Part shown: piece by piece, positions 25,448 through 34,902 of the stretch | How positions within the stretch are numbered: the first letter of the stretch is position 1 | Layout of the letters: every line of letters begins with the position of its first letter | Source: Bacillota bacterium | Lineage (GTDB): Bacteria; Bacillota; Clostridia; Acetivibrionales; DTU013 | Length of the DNA: 64,000 nt | Direction: 5' to 3' | Assembly: GCA_023409735.1 (NCBI GenBank) | Contig: JAEYRB010000054.1 | Span: forward strand, 124,001 to 188,000 | Notes under the pieces: generated by a model | What the model was told of the DNA's origin: nothing | The model's input: the letters and a program-made list of their open reading frames with translations, nothing else | Databases searched by the model: none | Program-made: the position numbers and the translations under genes

Positions 25448-27259
25448 CTATTCATCAAGCTTAAGCACAGTCATAAATGCTTCCTGCGGCACTTCGACCG
25501 AACCTACCTGACGCATACGTTTCTTGCCTTCCTTTTGCTTTTCCAGCAGCTTCTTCTTCCTTGTTATGTCACCGCCGTAGCACTTAGAAAGCACATCTTT
25601 TCTATATGCCCTGACTGTTTCCCTGGCAATAATTTTACCTCCAATACAGGCCTGTATTGGTATCTCGAACTGCTGCCTTGGTATGGCATCCTTAAGCTTC
25701 TCAGCTATACGGCGTGCCCTGGCATAAGCTTTTTCCTCATGAACGATGAACGACAGTGCGTCAACTATTTCGCTGTTAAGCATGATGTCCAGCTTAACAA
25801 GCTTTGCCTCCCTGTAGCCCATCAGCTCATAATCGAACGAAGCATAGCCTCTTGTCCTCGATTTAAGTGCATCAAAGAAATCATATATTATTTCATTTAA
25901 TGGAAGCTCATAGGTTAGTATTACCCTTGTGGCATCCATATATGACATATCCTTGTAAACGCCTCTTCTTTCCTGCGCCAGATCCATAATACTTCCGACA
26001 TAGTCCACGGGCGTCATGATCGTAGCCTTAACAACAGGCTCTTCCATCTTTTCAATAAGTGTAACATCAGGTAAATTTGTAGGATTTGATATATCAACGA
26101 CCTGACCGTCTGTTTTTGTTATCTTGTAGATAACACTAGGTGCGGTAGTAACAAGGTCCAGATCGTACTCTCTCTCCAAACGTTCCTGTATTATCTCCAT
26201 ATGCAGGAGCCCAAGAAAGCCGCATCTGAAACCAAAGCCCAGAGCTACGGAGGTCTCTGCTTCGAATGTAAGAGATGCATCATTCAGTTGAAGCTTCTCA
26301 AGCGCATCTCTCAGATCGCCATACTTAGCTCCATCTGCAGGATAAATCCCGCAGAACACCATGGACAATACCTTTTTATATCCCGGTAAAGGTTCAGCTG
26401 CTGGCCTTTCAGCAAGTGTAACCGTATCACCTACACGTGTGTCTCTTACATTTTTTATGCTTGCAGCAATATAGCCGACCTCACCCGCGAGGAGAGTATC
26501 TGAAGGCCAGTACTGTCCAGGTCTGAAATAGCCAACCTCAGTTACAACAAATTCCTTTTTAGTATACATCATTTTTATGGTGTCACCTGTCTTGACAGAA
26601 CCCTCCATAATTCTGATATGTACTATAACACCCTTGTAGCTGTCATAAAACGAATCAAAAATAAGTGCCTTCAGAGGAGCATTTTCATCTCCTGTTGGTG
26701 CAGGAATAGTCTTCACTATCTGTTCGAGCACAGCTTCTATATTTACACCATTTTTAGCAGATATCATCGGTGCACCTTCTGTGTCAAGCCCAATCACATC
26801 CTCGATCTCCTTCTTAACCACTTCCGGCTGAGCGCTTGGAAGATCGATCTTATTTATTACAGGCATAATCTCAAGATTATGGTCAAGTGCAAGATATACA
26901 TTAGCTAATGTCTGTGCTTCAACTCCCTGTGCAGCATCTACTACAAGCACTGCGCCTTCGCATGCTGCAATACTCCTTGATACCTCATAGTTAAAATCTA
27001 CATGACCGGGAGTGTCTATTAGGTTTAGTATATATGATTCACCATCACTGGCCTTATATACCATTCTGACAGCCTGAGCCTTTATAGTAATACCACGCTC
27101 ACGCTCTATGTCCATATTATCCAGAACTTGCTCCTGCATTTCTCTGTTGGTCAGAACCCCTGTCAACTGTATCAGGCGGTCTGCTAACGTTGATTTTCCA
27201 TGGTCTATATGTGCTATTATACAAAAATTTCTAATATGATCCTGTCTATTGCCTGACAT
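25448..27259 (-). CDS. lepA: Elongation factor 4 (LepA), ribosome-associated GTPase
   Basis: Translational GTPase acting on ribosomes, linked to initiation and 30S biogenesis. The 603-aa protein has G1 AHIDHGKSTLADRL near residue 15, G3 DTPGHVDFNYEV near 80, G4 NKIDLPSA near 135, and the LepA-specific C-terminal domain with YASFDYELMGYR and the final KKKLLEKQKEGKKRM. It is followed by hemW after about 200 bases containing short GC-rich scraps of dispersed repeat. In many clostridia spoIIP lies close upstream; here a 9-kb catabolic operon comes between. Confidence 0.97.
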   Translation of the reverse strand: MSGNRQDHIRNFCIIAHIDHGKSTLADRLIQLTGVLTNREMQEQVLDNMDIERERGITIKAQAVRMVYKASDGESYILNLIDTPGHVDFNYEVSRSIAACEGAVLVVDAAQGVEAQTLANVYLALDHNLEIMPVINKIDLPSAQPEVVKKEIEDVIGLDTEGAPMISAKNGVNIEAVLEQIVKTIPAPTGDENAPLKALIFDSFYDSYKGVIVHIRIMEGSVKTGDTIKMMYTKKEFVVTEVGYFRPGQYWPSDTLLAGEVGYIAASIKNVRDTRVGDTVTLAERPAAEPLPGYKKVLSMVFCGIYPADGAKYGDLRDALEKLQLNDASLTFEAETSVALGFGFRCGFLGLLHMEIIQERLEREYDLDLVTTAPSVIYKITKTDGQVVDISNPTNLPDVTLIEKMEEPVVKATIMTPVDYVGSIMDLAQERRGVYKDMSYMDATRVILTYELPLNEIIYDFFDALKSRTRGYASFDYELMGYREAKLVKLDIMLNSEIVDALSFIVHEEKAYARARRIAEKLKDAIPRQQFEIPIQACIGGKIIARETVRAYRKDVLSKCYGGDITRKKKLLEKQKEGKKRMRQVGSVEVPQEAFMTVLKLDE

Positions 27260-27304
27260 TAAAGCTTTCCTCTCATTGTTTCATATCAAATTTAAATATA
27301 GATC

Positions 27305-27365
27305 TGTCATGTGTACATTATTATGACATTCACTAATATTGTCAAATGTGTACATATTATAACAT
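27305..27365. repeat. Imperfect direct repeat upstream of lepA
   Basis: Two related stretches, 27305-27329 and 27340-27365, share TGTCA, a TGTACAT core and a TATTAT(G/A)ACAT end. The minus strand here also offers TTGACA and an AT-rich -10 (TAATAA) at about 16 bases, so the repeat may lie over the lepA promoter. Confidence 0.4.
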
Positions 27366-27858
27366 CCACTGAAAATAAAATAAAGGAGCAATCCGTAAAA
27401 TGCAAGAATTGCTTCCTAGAGCTTATTAAGTACATAATTTAATTGTGTTCTAATCATTCGTGAAGTTTGTCTATGCAATGCAAAAAAATGAGCAGAAAAT
27501 CAAGTAGGGAACAACCAATTTAGTAATTTTTGTAAAATTTAATGTTAATCTTCAATATTTCGACGATATTTATGGTGAACACTCCATAAAACTCAAGCTA
27601 AAATGTACACTAGTTGATAATTTGCTCAAATAAGAGCAATAATATTGCAAGTAGCGTCCCGTAGTTGAAAAACTGCACATAAAATAGCATTAGTATGGTC
27701 AATTCCTTTTTTGTGTGTAAATTATTAGATTGGGGGTGCGGATGAAATCCTCGACAAAGATTGGAACGGAGAGCATCCACATGTGGTATTCATGGGAAGG
27801 TCATGGTGTCAAATAACTAATTACAATATTGCATAACTGCTCAAAGAGGCAAAGACAT
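27366..27858. other. AT-rich gene-free interval upstream of lepA
   Basis: No complete gene. A plus-strand frame at about 27730-27833 encodes roughly 30 residues with non-random look (DWNGEHPHVVFMGRSW) but begins just after a stop, so it may be a degraded gene end. A small hairpin (GGAGCAAT/ATTGCTTCC, about 27384-27415) is also present. Confidence 0.4.
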
Positions 27859-27895
27859 AAACAGACAGCCTAAAATTTAATAAGGCTGTCTGTTT
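27859..27895 (-). terminator. Terminator of the sugar-acid catabolic operon
   Basis: Perfect 13-bp arms AAACAGACAGCCT (27859-27871) and AGGCTGTCTGTTT (27883-27895), 42 bases beyond the last gene. The stem itself ends in TTT on either strand. Confidence 0.85.
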
Positions 27896-27936
27896 CATAA
27901 TCAGATTCTGTGAATATAATTCAGGTATAATACTAT

Positions 27937-29364
27937 TTAAAACAGCATACGAAAATCTTTTTCGCAATGGAAAGTTATATAATTTGAATCATGGAAATTA
28001 TTAGCATGATTGAAGGCTGTTCTGGAAGCATACAGAATATCATCCCCATCAATAATGAAGTCAACATACTGGAAGCCAACCTCATCAGCGGAATGTTCTG
28101 ATGCGTCAATCAAATCTTTTATAATCCTCCAATGAACCAAATCGTCGGACACTGCCAGCGACAAAATATTACGCTGAGCAGGTGCACTGTCATCAATCAC
28201 TTTGTTGACAAGAGAAATATATTTTCCAGTTTTCTCATCCCTCTTTACAACAAACTTGCTCATTCCGCCGTTAAAATCAATAAATTGATCAAATTCAAGG
28301 GGATTTTCGGGATTAGACTGATCGATTTTCAACAGCATCGCCTTTCCATGTGTAATTTGACCACGCTTGTCATTGTTCCTGAACACATAGGAAATCTGGT
28401 AGCGCAGCATGTTATACATAGTTCCGTCCGGGCCTGCAACAGCGTTTCCTTCCAAACAGCCATACCGGCTATTCGGTACAGCTCCGGGCCACTCCGGATT
28501 AAAAGGAACAAATTCACTGCAAACCCAATTTTCTGGGTTCATGAGATCAGCCGATGCATCAATAGATACTAACGCAGATGCATGACCACCCTTTTCCCAT
28601 GTTCCATAGTCGACAGCAGACCATATTCGCCCGTTGTGACAGATAACCGGTGTTGGTGCCTGATGCATTCCCTTTTCATCACGAATACCTGCACCCGGGA
28701 AAAGAGAAACAGGTTTACTCCAATTTTCACCATCATCTTCCGAACAACCAATCTGAAGATCGCCATATTCCGCAGTAACAGAAAGCATATACACCTTATC
28801 CTGGTGTATAAAAAGCTTACCCCAGAAGCATGGAAAAAGATCGCACAGGTATTCCCATGTCTTTCCATCATCATCGGACTTGTATATAAAGCTTAGATTT
28901 TGTGCATGCCTCGGACCGTATACGTCCATGGCAACCAGCAGCCTTCCGGACGGTGTCCTTACAATAGATGGGCTGCAAAGATATCTGCCTGAAAATGCAA
29001 ATATGTTATCATACGGATGAAGATAATTGACAACCGCACCCAGAATATCACCTGTACGGAATAAACGTATATCAGATTTTACATCCGGCTCTTCTTCCCG
29101 GTAAACAAACACTTCATATTCCGTATCCATTTGAAGATTTTCAATCGTAACACGTGCAGAATCTGCTCTGATGATCATAGCAGGTTTTTGATTGGCACGC
29201 TGACGGCAGGAAATAATATGAGATCCACTACTTCCATGGTCGAACCATTCCACCTCGCAAGTTTGTGCATAAGGTGCTAACCGACAGATATAAGGTGCTG
29301 TTTTTTTATAATTTTCGCTCAACCTTGTATAAGGTTTATAATCCCACGCATTTTTCCCTCTCAT
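27937..29364 (-). CDS. Sialidase-fold (BNR/Asp-box) protein, intracellular
   Basis: The 475-aa protein has a fibronectin-III-like N-terminal part (to about 110) and a six-bladed-propeller-type remainder. Two Asp-boxes are visible: SDDDGKTW near residue 165 and SEDDGENW near 215. The usual sialidase FRIP arginine segment is replaced by YLCSPSIVRTPSGRLL, so classic sialidase chemistry is doubtful. No signal peptide is present, so it should act in the cytoplasm on imported material. I start at the ATG giving MRGKNAW, preceded by AAAGGTAGG; a TTG seven codons upstream is possible. It is the last gene of the operon, 33 bases after the aldolase. A glycosidase for a sugar acid is my best guess. Confidence 0.75.
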   Translation of the reverse strand: MRGKNAWDYKPYTRLSENYKKTAPYICRLAPYAQTCEVEWFDHGSSGSHIISCRQRANQKPAMIIRADSARVTIENLQMDTEYEVFVYREEEPDVKSDIRLFRTGDILGAVVNYLHPYDNIFAFSGRYLCSPSIVRTPSGRLLVAMDVYGPRHAQNLSFIYKSDDDGKTWEYLCDLFPCFWGKLFIHQDKVYMLSVTAEYGDLQIGCSEDDGENWSKPVSLFPGAGIRDEKGMHQAPTPVICHNGRIWSAVDYGTWEKGGHASALVSIDASADLMNPENWVCSEFVPFNPEWPGAVPNSRYGCLEGNAVAGPDGTMYNMLRYQISYVFRNNDKRGQITHGKAMLLKIDQSNPENPLEFDQFIDFNGGMSKFVVKRDEKTGKYISLVNKVIDDSAPAQRNILSLAVSDDLVHWRIIKDLIDASEHSADEVGFQYVDFIIDGDDILYASRTAFNHANNFHDSNYITFHCEKDFRMLF

Positions 29365-29397
29365 TGGTATGAACCTACCTTTCAATAGATAATGAAA

Positions 29398-30333
29398 TTA
29401 TTGCTGCAGTATGTATTCCTTCATCCAGCGTGTAAGAATTCTAAGCTGTTTGATTTCATTATGGTACAGTGGAGACATTTCGCTATAGTTTTTGGATCTG
29501 CATATGCCGGATATAGGCAATCCTTCACCTGACAAATATACTTTTGCATTGACCGGATAACACTGTTTTTCAATCTGGGAGCATAACGTCAGTCCTGATT
29601 GCAGCAGCTCCGCTTTTTCCGGATATTCCAGCCAGTTATGGTGGAGCCATACATAAAGCTCCGGGTGAAAATTTGCCATCACACCTGAAAATCCTGCAGC
29701 TCCATACCGGTAAGACTCTAGCAGAGTTGCCGTATTGGCGTTGAAGAGCTTTAACTTCGTTCCCGAAAGCAATTCAATTCTCTTTCGAATACGTTCTATG
29801 TCGCATGAGGTATCTTTTAAAAAATGGAAACGCTCGGATTTGGCGCAATATTCCAGCTCTTTGTCTGAGATTAAGCGCTTGTACGGATAGGGACATTCAT
29901 AAAGTCCCAGCGGAATTGAGTCCGGCAAGTTTGAGAGAATATATTCCAAGCCTTTAAGCCAGCAATCTGAATCGTCACCTTCTCCTGCTTGGCGGTTTGT
30001 GATAAGTACGACGGCATCCACGCCTGTATCGGCTATTGCATTTAATTCTTCCACCTGGTCGCGTGGATTGTATGAAATATGTCCAGATGCGATTACAGGA
30101 ACACGGGCGTGATTTTTTACAAAAGCTGCAATCTCCAAACGTTCCTTCAGACTAAGAAAAAACATCTCACTAGACTGGCAGACAGAAAAAAGGCCGTCCA
30201 CACCATTTTTCTCATACCATTCGATCAGCGCTTCCAGGGAATTGTAATCGATTGAACGGTCTTCTTTATATGGCGTCAGCATCACAGGCCATACACCATC
30301 CGGTTCTTTGTCTTTCCACTTCTTATTTTCCAT
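29398..30333 (-). CDS. Dihydrodipicolinate synthase/N-acetylneuraminate lyase family aldolase
   Basis: Class I aldolases of this family join or cleave pyruvate from a 2-keto acid through a Schiff base. The 311-aa protein has the pyruvate-binding CQSSE (equivalent to GxxGE) near residue 53, YECPYPYKR with the catalytic Tyr near 150, and FLKDTS with the Schiff-base Lys near 173. These support an active aldolase. The genes around it are for uptake, not lysine synthesis, so DapA is unlikely. A 2-keto-3-deoxy sugar acid or sialic-acid-like substrate is inferred. No nanE or nanK is present, so ordinary Neu5Ac use is not shown. GAGGAAGTGAGTC precedes the ATG. Confidence 0.88.
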   Translation of the reverse strand: MENKKWKDKEPDGVWPVMLTPYKEDRSIDYNSLEALIEWYEKNGVDGLFSVCQSSEMFFLSLKERLEIAAFVKNHARVPVIASGHISYNPRDQVEELNAIADTGVDAVVLITNRQAGEGDDSDCWLKGLEYILSNLPDSIPLGLYECPYPYKRLISDKELEYCAKSERFHFLKDTSCDIERIRKRIELLSGTKLKLFNANTATLLESYRYGAAGFSGVMANFHPELYVWLHHNWLEYPEKAELLQSGLTLCSQIEKQCYPVNAKVYLSGEGLPISGICRSKNYSEMSPLYHNEIKQLRILTRWMKEYILQQ

Positions 30334-30457
30334 GACTCACTTCCTCAATTGGCTTTGACTAGGATTTTAGCCTTTTCTAAAGTTTTATTTTTCACACTTC
30401 TAATGGTGTGTTCGGCACCTTCAACAATTATATTGCACCCACTCTGGGGTCATACAA

Positions 30458-30494
30458 ACATGTGAATAGCTAAGATACTACGCTATTCACATGT
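30458..30494 (-). terminator. Intercistronic hairpin after the binding-protein gene
   Basis: Perfect 13-bp arms ACATGTGAATAGC (30458-30470) and GCTATTCACATGT (30482-30494), then TTTGTATG on the minus strand. It follows the solute-binding protein by 17 bases and precedes the aldolase. It probably acts as a partial terminator or 3' stabiliser that keeps binding-protein mRNA high. Confidence 0.75.
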
Positions 30495-30511
30495 GTATTC
30501 CCTATTGCTGC

Positions 30512-32164
30512 TTAATGGCTGTTAAAATCATTATATAATTCTTGAGCGAGCTCCAGATATTCCTTCAGGCCGGCTGCTTCAAGCTCCTGGAGATATTTAT
30601 CCCATCCTGCTTCGATGCCGCCTTTTGTAATCCATTCTGCATACTGTTTGCTGGTCAGATTGTTGATATCTGTTTCCAGTTCATAATAACGGTTCTGCTT
30701 CTCCTGCGGAATCATAAGCCTTGGGTATAACCTCTCAGTAGGAAGGATGTATGGCTTGTACATTTCAATAGCTTCTGCACGCACTTTCAACGCTCCGTCA
30801 TAAGTCATCTTGTTGGCAATATCAGATGTTATCAACAGAGGGAGACAGTTACCTGGGCAGTTTTCCTTCATCTGCTCGTCTGCTTCCTGTGGAAGCTGGA
30901 GATAACCGTCATTTGTTTTTTCTATATACTTATCAAAGGATCCATAAAAACCGGTCAGTGAACGCTCGGAATCTGCTATGACATCGGCCAGACGCATGGA
31001 GGCCTCAGGATATTTGTTGTTTTTAAAGATAGTAAAGTAGTTTCTTGATACCTGATTGAGCTGGCTGCGGATATAGGCCTTTTCTACCCCTTCTACCTTA
31101 AATGGTGCCATAGCTGTATAAACATCAGTGTTCGGATTGTGGAATGAGTGGAAGCTTCCTACAAAACTGGGCTCCGCACGGGTTTTAGCCAGATATTCGT
31201 TCCATTCATCAATGAATACTGAGCTGGGAATCAGGCCCTCATTAAAAAATGTATTCAACATGTTAACAGGCTTCATTATCTCTTTATCAGTAAAGTTATA
31301 TTCCACGGTTTTTCCATCTTCATTTATGGAAATGTATGTCTTATCCTGGTCACCGGGAACTACTACTCCGTAAGCTGCATAGAAATCAAGCTGGCTGCCG
31401 ATAAAATAGTTGTATCTGAAGTAGTAAGGAATTACGCCCTCGGGAATGGATCCCTTACCTGCGTTAGCCTTGAAGGCACGCATAGTATCAAGGAACTCCA
31501 GATCAGTCTCTGGAACTTTTAGTCCCAATTCGTCCAGCCACACTTTGTTGATCAGCCATTGATCCCTAATGCCATTTTGAACAATTTCATCACGAATCAT
31601 CGGCAAGCTGTAAATGTGTCCATCATTAGACGTGACCAGCTTTCTTACGTTATCGTTATTCTGTAAGTAGTTCTTCCAGTTAGGAGAGTATTTTTCAATC
31701 AACTCATCTAATGCATAGATTGAGTCTGCTTCTATACAGGAAGAAATCTGTTGGTCGGTAGGGTTGCCCCAGAAAATATCGGGGTAATCCTGTGAGGCAA
31801 ATATCAGATTACGCTGTTCTACTGTATCACCAGTATTAATATGATGGAATTCGAGCTTAATGTTAGTATCTTCCTGCAGTTTTTTGATCCACTCTAAATC
31901 TGCCATATTACCGACGTGACTTCCGCTTACTACTGTTACATTGAGAGTGATAGGTTCTTTAACTATCTTTACACCTTCAGCATAAGTGTTCTCATCAATC
32001 ATTTTTACGCCATCATCGCTTGTGGTTGTTTCACCGGTTGTTGCTGAAGTTGAACCGGTTGCACTACTTGAATTGTCAGTGGTACCGTTTTTGGAATTGC
32101 CGCATGCTGCAAAACTCATAAGCAACCCACATACCAGAATTAAGGATAAAATTCTTTTCTTCAT
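30512..32164 (-). CDS. Extracellular solute-binding lipoprotein (LplA type)
   Basis: Carbohydrate ABC transporter binding protein anchored outside the membrane. The 550-aa protein begins with a signal peptide and lipobox SFAAC (Cys about 21), then a Ser/Thr-rich linker to about residue 50, then a large type-I binding fold. Its length and context (an LplB-like and a YtcP-like permease upstream) match the LplABC/YtcQ group, which often carries uronate-containing oligosaccharides. No ATPase gene is in the operon, so a shared MsmX-type ATPase is likely. GGGAGGAGCTTGTT precedes the ATG. Confidence 0.92.
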   Translation of the reverse strand: MKKRILSLILVCGLLMSFAACGNSKNGTTDNSSSATGSTSATTGETTTSDDGVKMIDENTYAEGVKIVKEPITLNVTVVSGSHVGNMADLEWIKKLQEDTNIKLEFHHINTGDTVEQRNLIFASQDYPDIFWGNPTDQQISSCIEADSIYALDELIEKYSPNWKNYLQNNDNVRKLVTSNDGHIYSLPMIRDEIVQNGIRDQWLINKVWLDELGLKVPETDLEFLDTMRAFKANAGKGSIPEGVIPYYFRYNYFIGSQLDFYAAYGVVVPGDQDKTYISINEDGKTVEYNFTDKEIMKPVNMLNTFFNEGLIPSSVFIDEWNEYLAKTRAEPSFVGSFHSFHNPNTDVYTAMAPFKVEGVEKAYIRSQLNQVSRNYFTIFKNNKYPEASMRLADVIADSERSLTGFYGSFDKYIEKTNDGYLQLPQEADEQMKENCPGNCLPLLITSDIANKMTYDGALKVRAEAIEMYKPYILPTERLYPRLMIPQEKQNRYYELETDINNLTSKQYAEWITKGGIEAGWDKYLQELEAAGLKEYLELAQELYNDFNSH

Positions 32165-32217
32165 AACAAGCTCCTCCCATTTTTGTTTTTATTATTACAG
32201 GCTAATAATACCTGTAT

Positions 32218-33126
32218 TTAACCCTTTACTGAACCGATCATGACACCCTTTACAAAATGCTTTTGGACAAACGGATAAACAATCAACATTGGTACGGTAG
32301 AGACCACTATAATGGCATATTTCATTGTCTGAAGCTTCATTGATGTATCTGCGCCAACATCCAGACTAGCCATATCGTCGGTGTACTGATTAGTAAGTAA
32401 TATGTTCCTTAACACCAGCTGAAGATTGAATAGCTTTTTATTTCGAAGGTAGATCATTGCATTAAAGTAGGTATTCCAATGGCCTACTGCATAATAGAGT
32501 GCTAGTACCGCAATAAGTGCCCCAGACAATGGCAGGACGACGGAGAAAAAAAACCGGAATTCGTTGCATCCGTCAATCTGGGCTGCATCCCATAATTCAT
32601 TAGGAATGGTGCTTTGAAAAAATGTACGGCATATAATTAGATTGTAAACACTTATTCCATTTAGCAAGATCATAATCCAGAATGTATTATACAATCCCAG
32701 TTCTTTCATAAGTAAAAAGGTTGGAACCAGTCCCCCATTGATAAACATGGTAATGGTGAATATTGACATAATCACCCTGCGGAACGGTAATTCCTTGCGT
32801 GAAAGAGCAAAGCCTGCCGTCAATGTTAGTACAAGATTCAGAATTGTACCGAATGTTGCATACATAATTGTGTTTTTGTATCCGGTCCATAATTCTGCAT
32901 CAACCAGAATTTTTTCATATCCTTCAAATGTTATTCCTTTCGGAAATATAGTTACTTTTCCCAATGTTACCAGTGACGGATCACTGAAAGACGCAATAAT
33001 GATAAAGTAAAGCGGATAAATACATACAGCAACACATACTAGTGTAAAAAGGACATTGAAAGAGTTAAAGACTTTATCGCCGCGGCTTTCATGCATTTTA
33101 TACACTAATTTTCCAGATGACGTCAT
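32218..33126 (-). CDS. Carbohydrate ABC transporter permease (YtcP/MalG type)
   Basis: Inner-membrane permease subunit, 302 aa, with about six spans. The EAA loop that contacts the ATPase is seen as NELWDAAQIDGCNEFRFFF near residue 185, and the C-terminus ends HFVKGVMIGSVKG, typical of the group. It is 24 bases after the first permease and 53 before the binding protein. GGAGAAGGAAAA precedes the ATG. Confidence 0.95.
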   Translation of the reverse strand: MTSSGKLVYKMHESRGDKVFNSFNVLFTLVCVAVCIYPLYFIIIASFSDPSLVTLGKVTIFPKGITFEGYEKILVDAELWTGYKNTIMYATFGTILNLVLTLTAGFALSRKELPFRRVIMSIFTITMFINGGLVPTFLLMKELGLYNTFWIMILLNGISVYNLIICRTFFQSTIPNELWDAAQIDGCNEFRFFFSVVLPLSGALIAVLALYYAVGHWNTYFNAMIYLRNKKLFNLQLVLRNILLTNQYTDDMASLDVGADTSMKLQTMKYAIIVVSTVPMLIVYPFVQKHFVKGVMIGSVKG

Positions 33127-33150
33127 TTTTCCTTCTCCTTTCGGAATAAC

Positions 33151-34095
33151 TTAAATAATACCAACATCATTGGTTTTCTTTGTAATCGCATTTACCGACA
33201 GCAAGAGTATTAAATTGATGACCGAGTTAAAAAGATTAATTGCTGCTGAATAGCTATACTGCCCTTCGCGGATACCTACCTGATAAACGTATGTAGTTAT
33301 GATCTCAGACGCTGATAGGTTTAACGCATTCTGCATGGCAAAGACTTTTTCAAATCCAACACTCATGATTTTACCGGTATTGAGAATTAATATGGTAATA
33401 ATCATCGGTAAAATACTTGGGAAATCTATGTAACGTACTCGTTGCATTTTAGTCGCTCCATCAATAATCGCTGCTTCGTGCATGCTTGGATCAACCGATG
33501 AAAGCGCTGCAAAGTAGATAATACTGCTCCATCCAGTGTTTTGCCAAATATCCGATAATATGTATACCGGTCGGAAAAGGGCTGCATCCCCCATAAAAAA
33601 CAATGTATCCAAACCTATGCTTTTCAATGCTAAATTCACAATACCTGATTGCGGATCTAGGATGACTCGCATAATGCTAACTAAAACGATCGTTGATATG
33701 AAATGTGGCGCATAAGTTACAATTTGAACTACCTTTTGATAACGTTTACTTGTTAGCAGATTAATGGATAATGCAAGTATAATAGGAACCGGAAAGGAAC
33801 AAATAAGCTGAAAAGCAGATAATAAAAGCGTATTGCTAATTAGTTCGGAAAAGTTGGGAGATTTGAAGAATCGGATGAAATGTGTCAATCCGACAAACTC
33901 ACTTCCCAGATAACCGGTATGTGGCTTAAAGTCTTTAAAAGCAATTATGATGCCGTACATGGGTAAATATTGAAATATAATTATGTAAGTAAGGGCCGGT
34001 ATTATTAACAGAAGCAAACGCCAATGCTTATTCACATTTTTAGCTACATTTCCCCATTTACCAGCTGGTTTTTTGATTGCTTTTACAGCACTCAT
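33151..34095 (-). CDS. Carbohydrate ABC transporter permease (LplB type)
   Basis: The partner permease, 314 aa, begins with a cytoplasmic basic segment then LLLLIIPALTYIIIFQYLPMYG (split: LLLLIIPALTY / IIIFQYLPMYG), the usual first span of LplB proteins. The EAA loop is seen as SMHEAAIIDGATKMQRVRYID near residues 200-220. The ATG giving MSAVKAIKK is chosen because GGAGTTACT precedes it; the open frame runs further up into rraA but has no ribosome site. It is 28 bases after the rraA-like gene. Confidence 0.94.
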   Translation of the reverse strand: MSAVKAIKKPAGKWGNVAKNVNKHWRLLLLIIPALTYIIIFQYLPMYGIIIAFKDFKPHTGYLGSEFVGLTHFIRFFKSPNFSELISNTLLLSAFQLICSFPVPIILALSINLLTSKRYQKVVQIVTYAPHFISTIVLVSIMRVILDPQSGIVNLALKSIGLDTLFFMGDAALFRPVYILSDIWQNTGWSSIIYFAALSSVDPSMHEAAIIDGATKMQRVRYIDFPSILPMIITILILNTGKIMSVGFEKVFAMQNALNLSASEIITTYVYQVGIREGQYSYSAAINLFNSVINLILLLSVNAITKKTNDVGII

Positions 34096-34123
34096 AGTAA
34101 CTCCTTCCTTGCCGCTTGCTGCG

Positions 34124-34870
34124 TCATTTTTCAAGATTATTAAAGTAAAGGTCGGCATCTTTTTTAAACTGCTGCACATGCTCGGAGTATTTTTGAATAA
34201 ATTCCTCTGTCGATATACCAGATGCATTTCTGGAAAAACTTAATACATTATTGCACTCATTTTCATCCATAAACCGGACCGCATCCAGAAGTTTTCCGCA
34301 ATCTTCTTTATCAATTGCCAAAAATCCGTGTTTGTCAGCATGGATAAAATCGCCTGAACTCACTTTACAGCCAAATACTTCTATATCGCAGCCCCACTTT
34401 ACAGGAGTGCTGTAGGCATGACCTACACAAGTGTGTTTTGCAAGTGCTTTTAATCCAGCATTAGTCATTTCATCAAGATCACGGATACACCCGTCCGTAA
34501 TAGTTCCGACACATCCCATACCTTTATGCATGTTTGCATTAATCTCTCCCCAGAAGGATCCAATGTGCGGATTGTCAAGATCTTTTACTACAACGATTTT
34601 AGGGCCCGGAATGGTGGCAATATACTCCATGTATTCACGTTGTGCATTAGCATTCGCACTCTGGTGCTTTGGATTGCTGGGCTCGACAACAACTGTAACA
34701 GCATAGCCTGCCATAACTCCCATTTGAGGCATATAATCGTTAATCGGTTCTCTGTTGAAACGTCCCTGTGTTCGTTCCAGATGGGTAATTTTCTCCCACC
34801 CGTTATATACAGTAGGTGTGTTCCATCTTTTTAGATTTAAAATATCTGCATAGCTTAAAGCCTGTGCCAT
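34124..34870 (-). CDS. RraA family protein (HMG/CHA aldolase-like)
   Basis: The RraA/4-hydroxy-4-methyl-2-oxoglutarate aldolase family includes metal-dependent pyruvate-releasing aldolases or decarboxylases as well as the RNase E inhibitor. The 248-aa protein has the family's GTITDGCIRDLDEM near residue 120, where the Arg-Asp pair positions substrate and metal, and a later FGCKVSSGDFIHAD segment. In a sugar-acid operon a 2-keto-acid aldolase role fits better than RNase control. It is the first gene after the operator-bearing promoter at 35117-35145. GGGAGGAATACATC precedes the ATG. Confidence 0.87.
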   Translation of the reverse strand: MAQALSYADILNLKRWNTPTVYNGWEKITHLERTQGRFNREPINDYMPQMGVMAGYAVTVVVEPSNPKHQSANANAQREYMEYIATIPGPKIVVVKDLDNPHIGSFWGEINANMHKGMGCVGTITDGCIRDLDEMTNAGLKALAKHTCVGHAYSTPVKWGCDIEVFGCKVSSGDFIHADKHGFLAIDKEDCGKLLDAVRFMDENECNNVLSFSRNASGISTEEFIQKYSEHVQQFKKDADLYFNNLEK

Positions 34871-34902
34871 GATGTATTCCTCCCGCTTATATTTGTTTCG
34901 TA

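Noticed and set aside
29398..30333. DapA of lysine biosynthesis
   Set aside because: The fold family is the same, but the gene is embedded in a transport/catabolic operon and the GxxGE site reads CQSSE.
34124..34870. RNase E inhibitor RraA in the strict sense
   Set aside because: Only family-level similarity; the operon is catabolic and Clostridia commonly use RNase Y/J rather than the E. coli degradosome.
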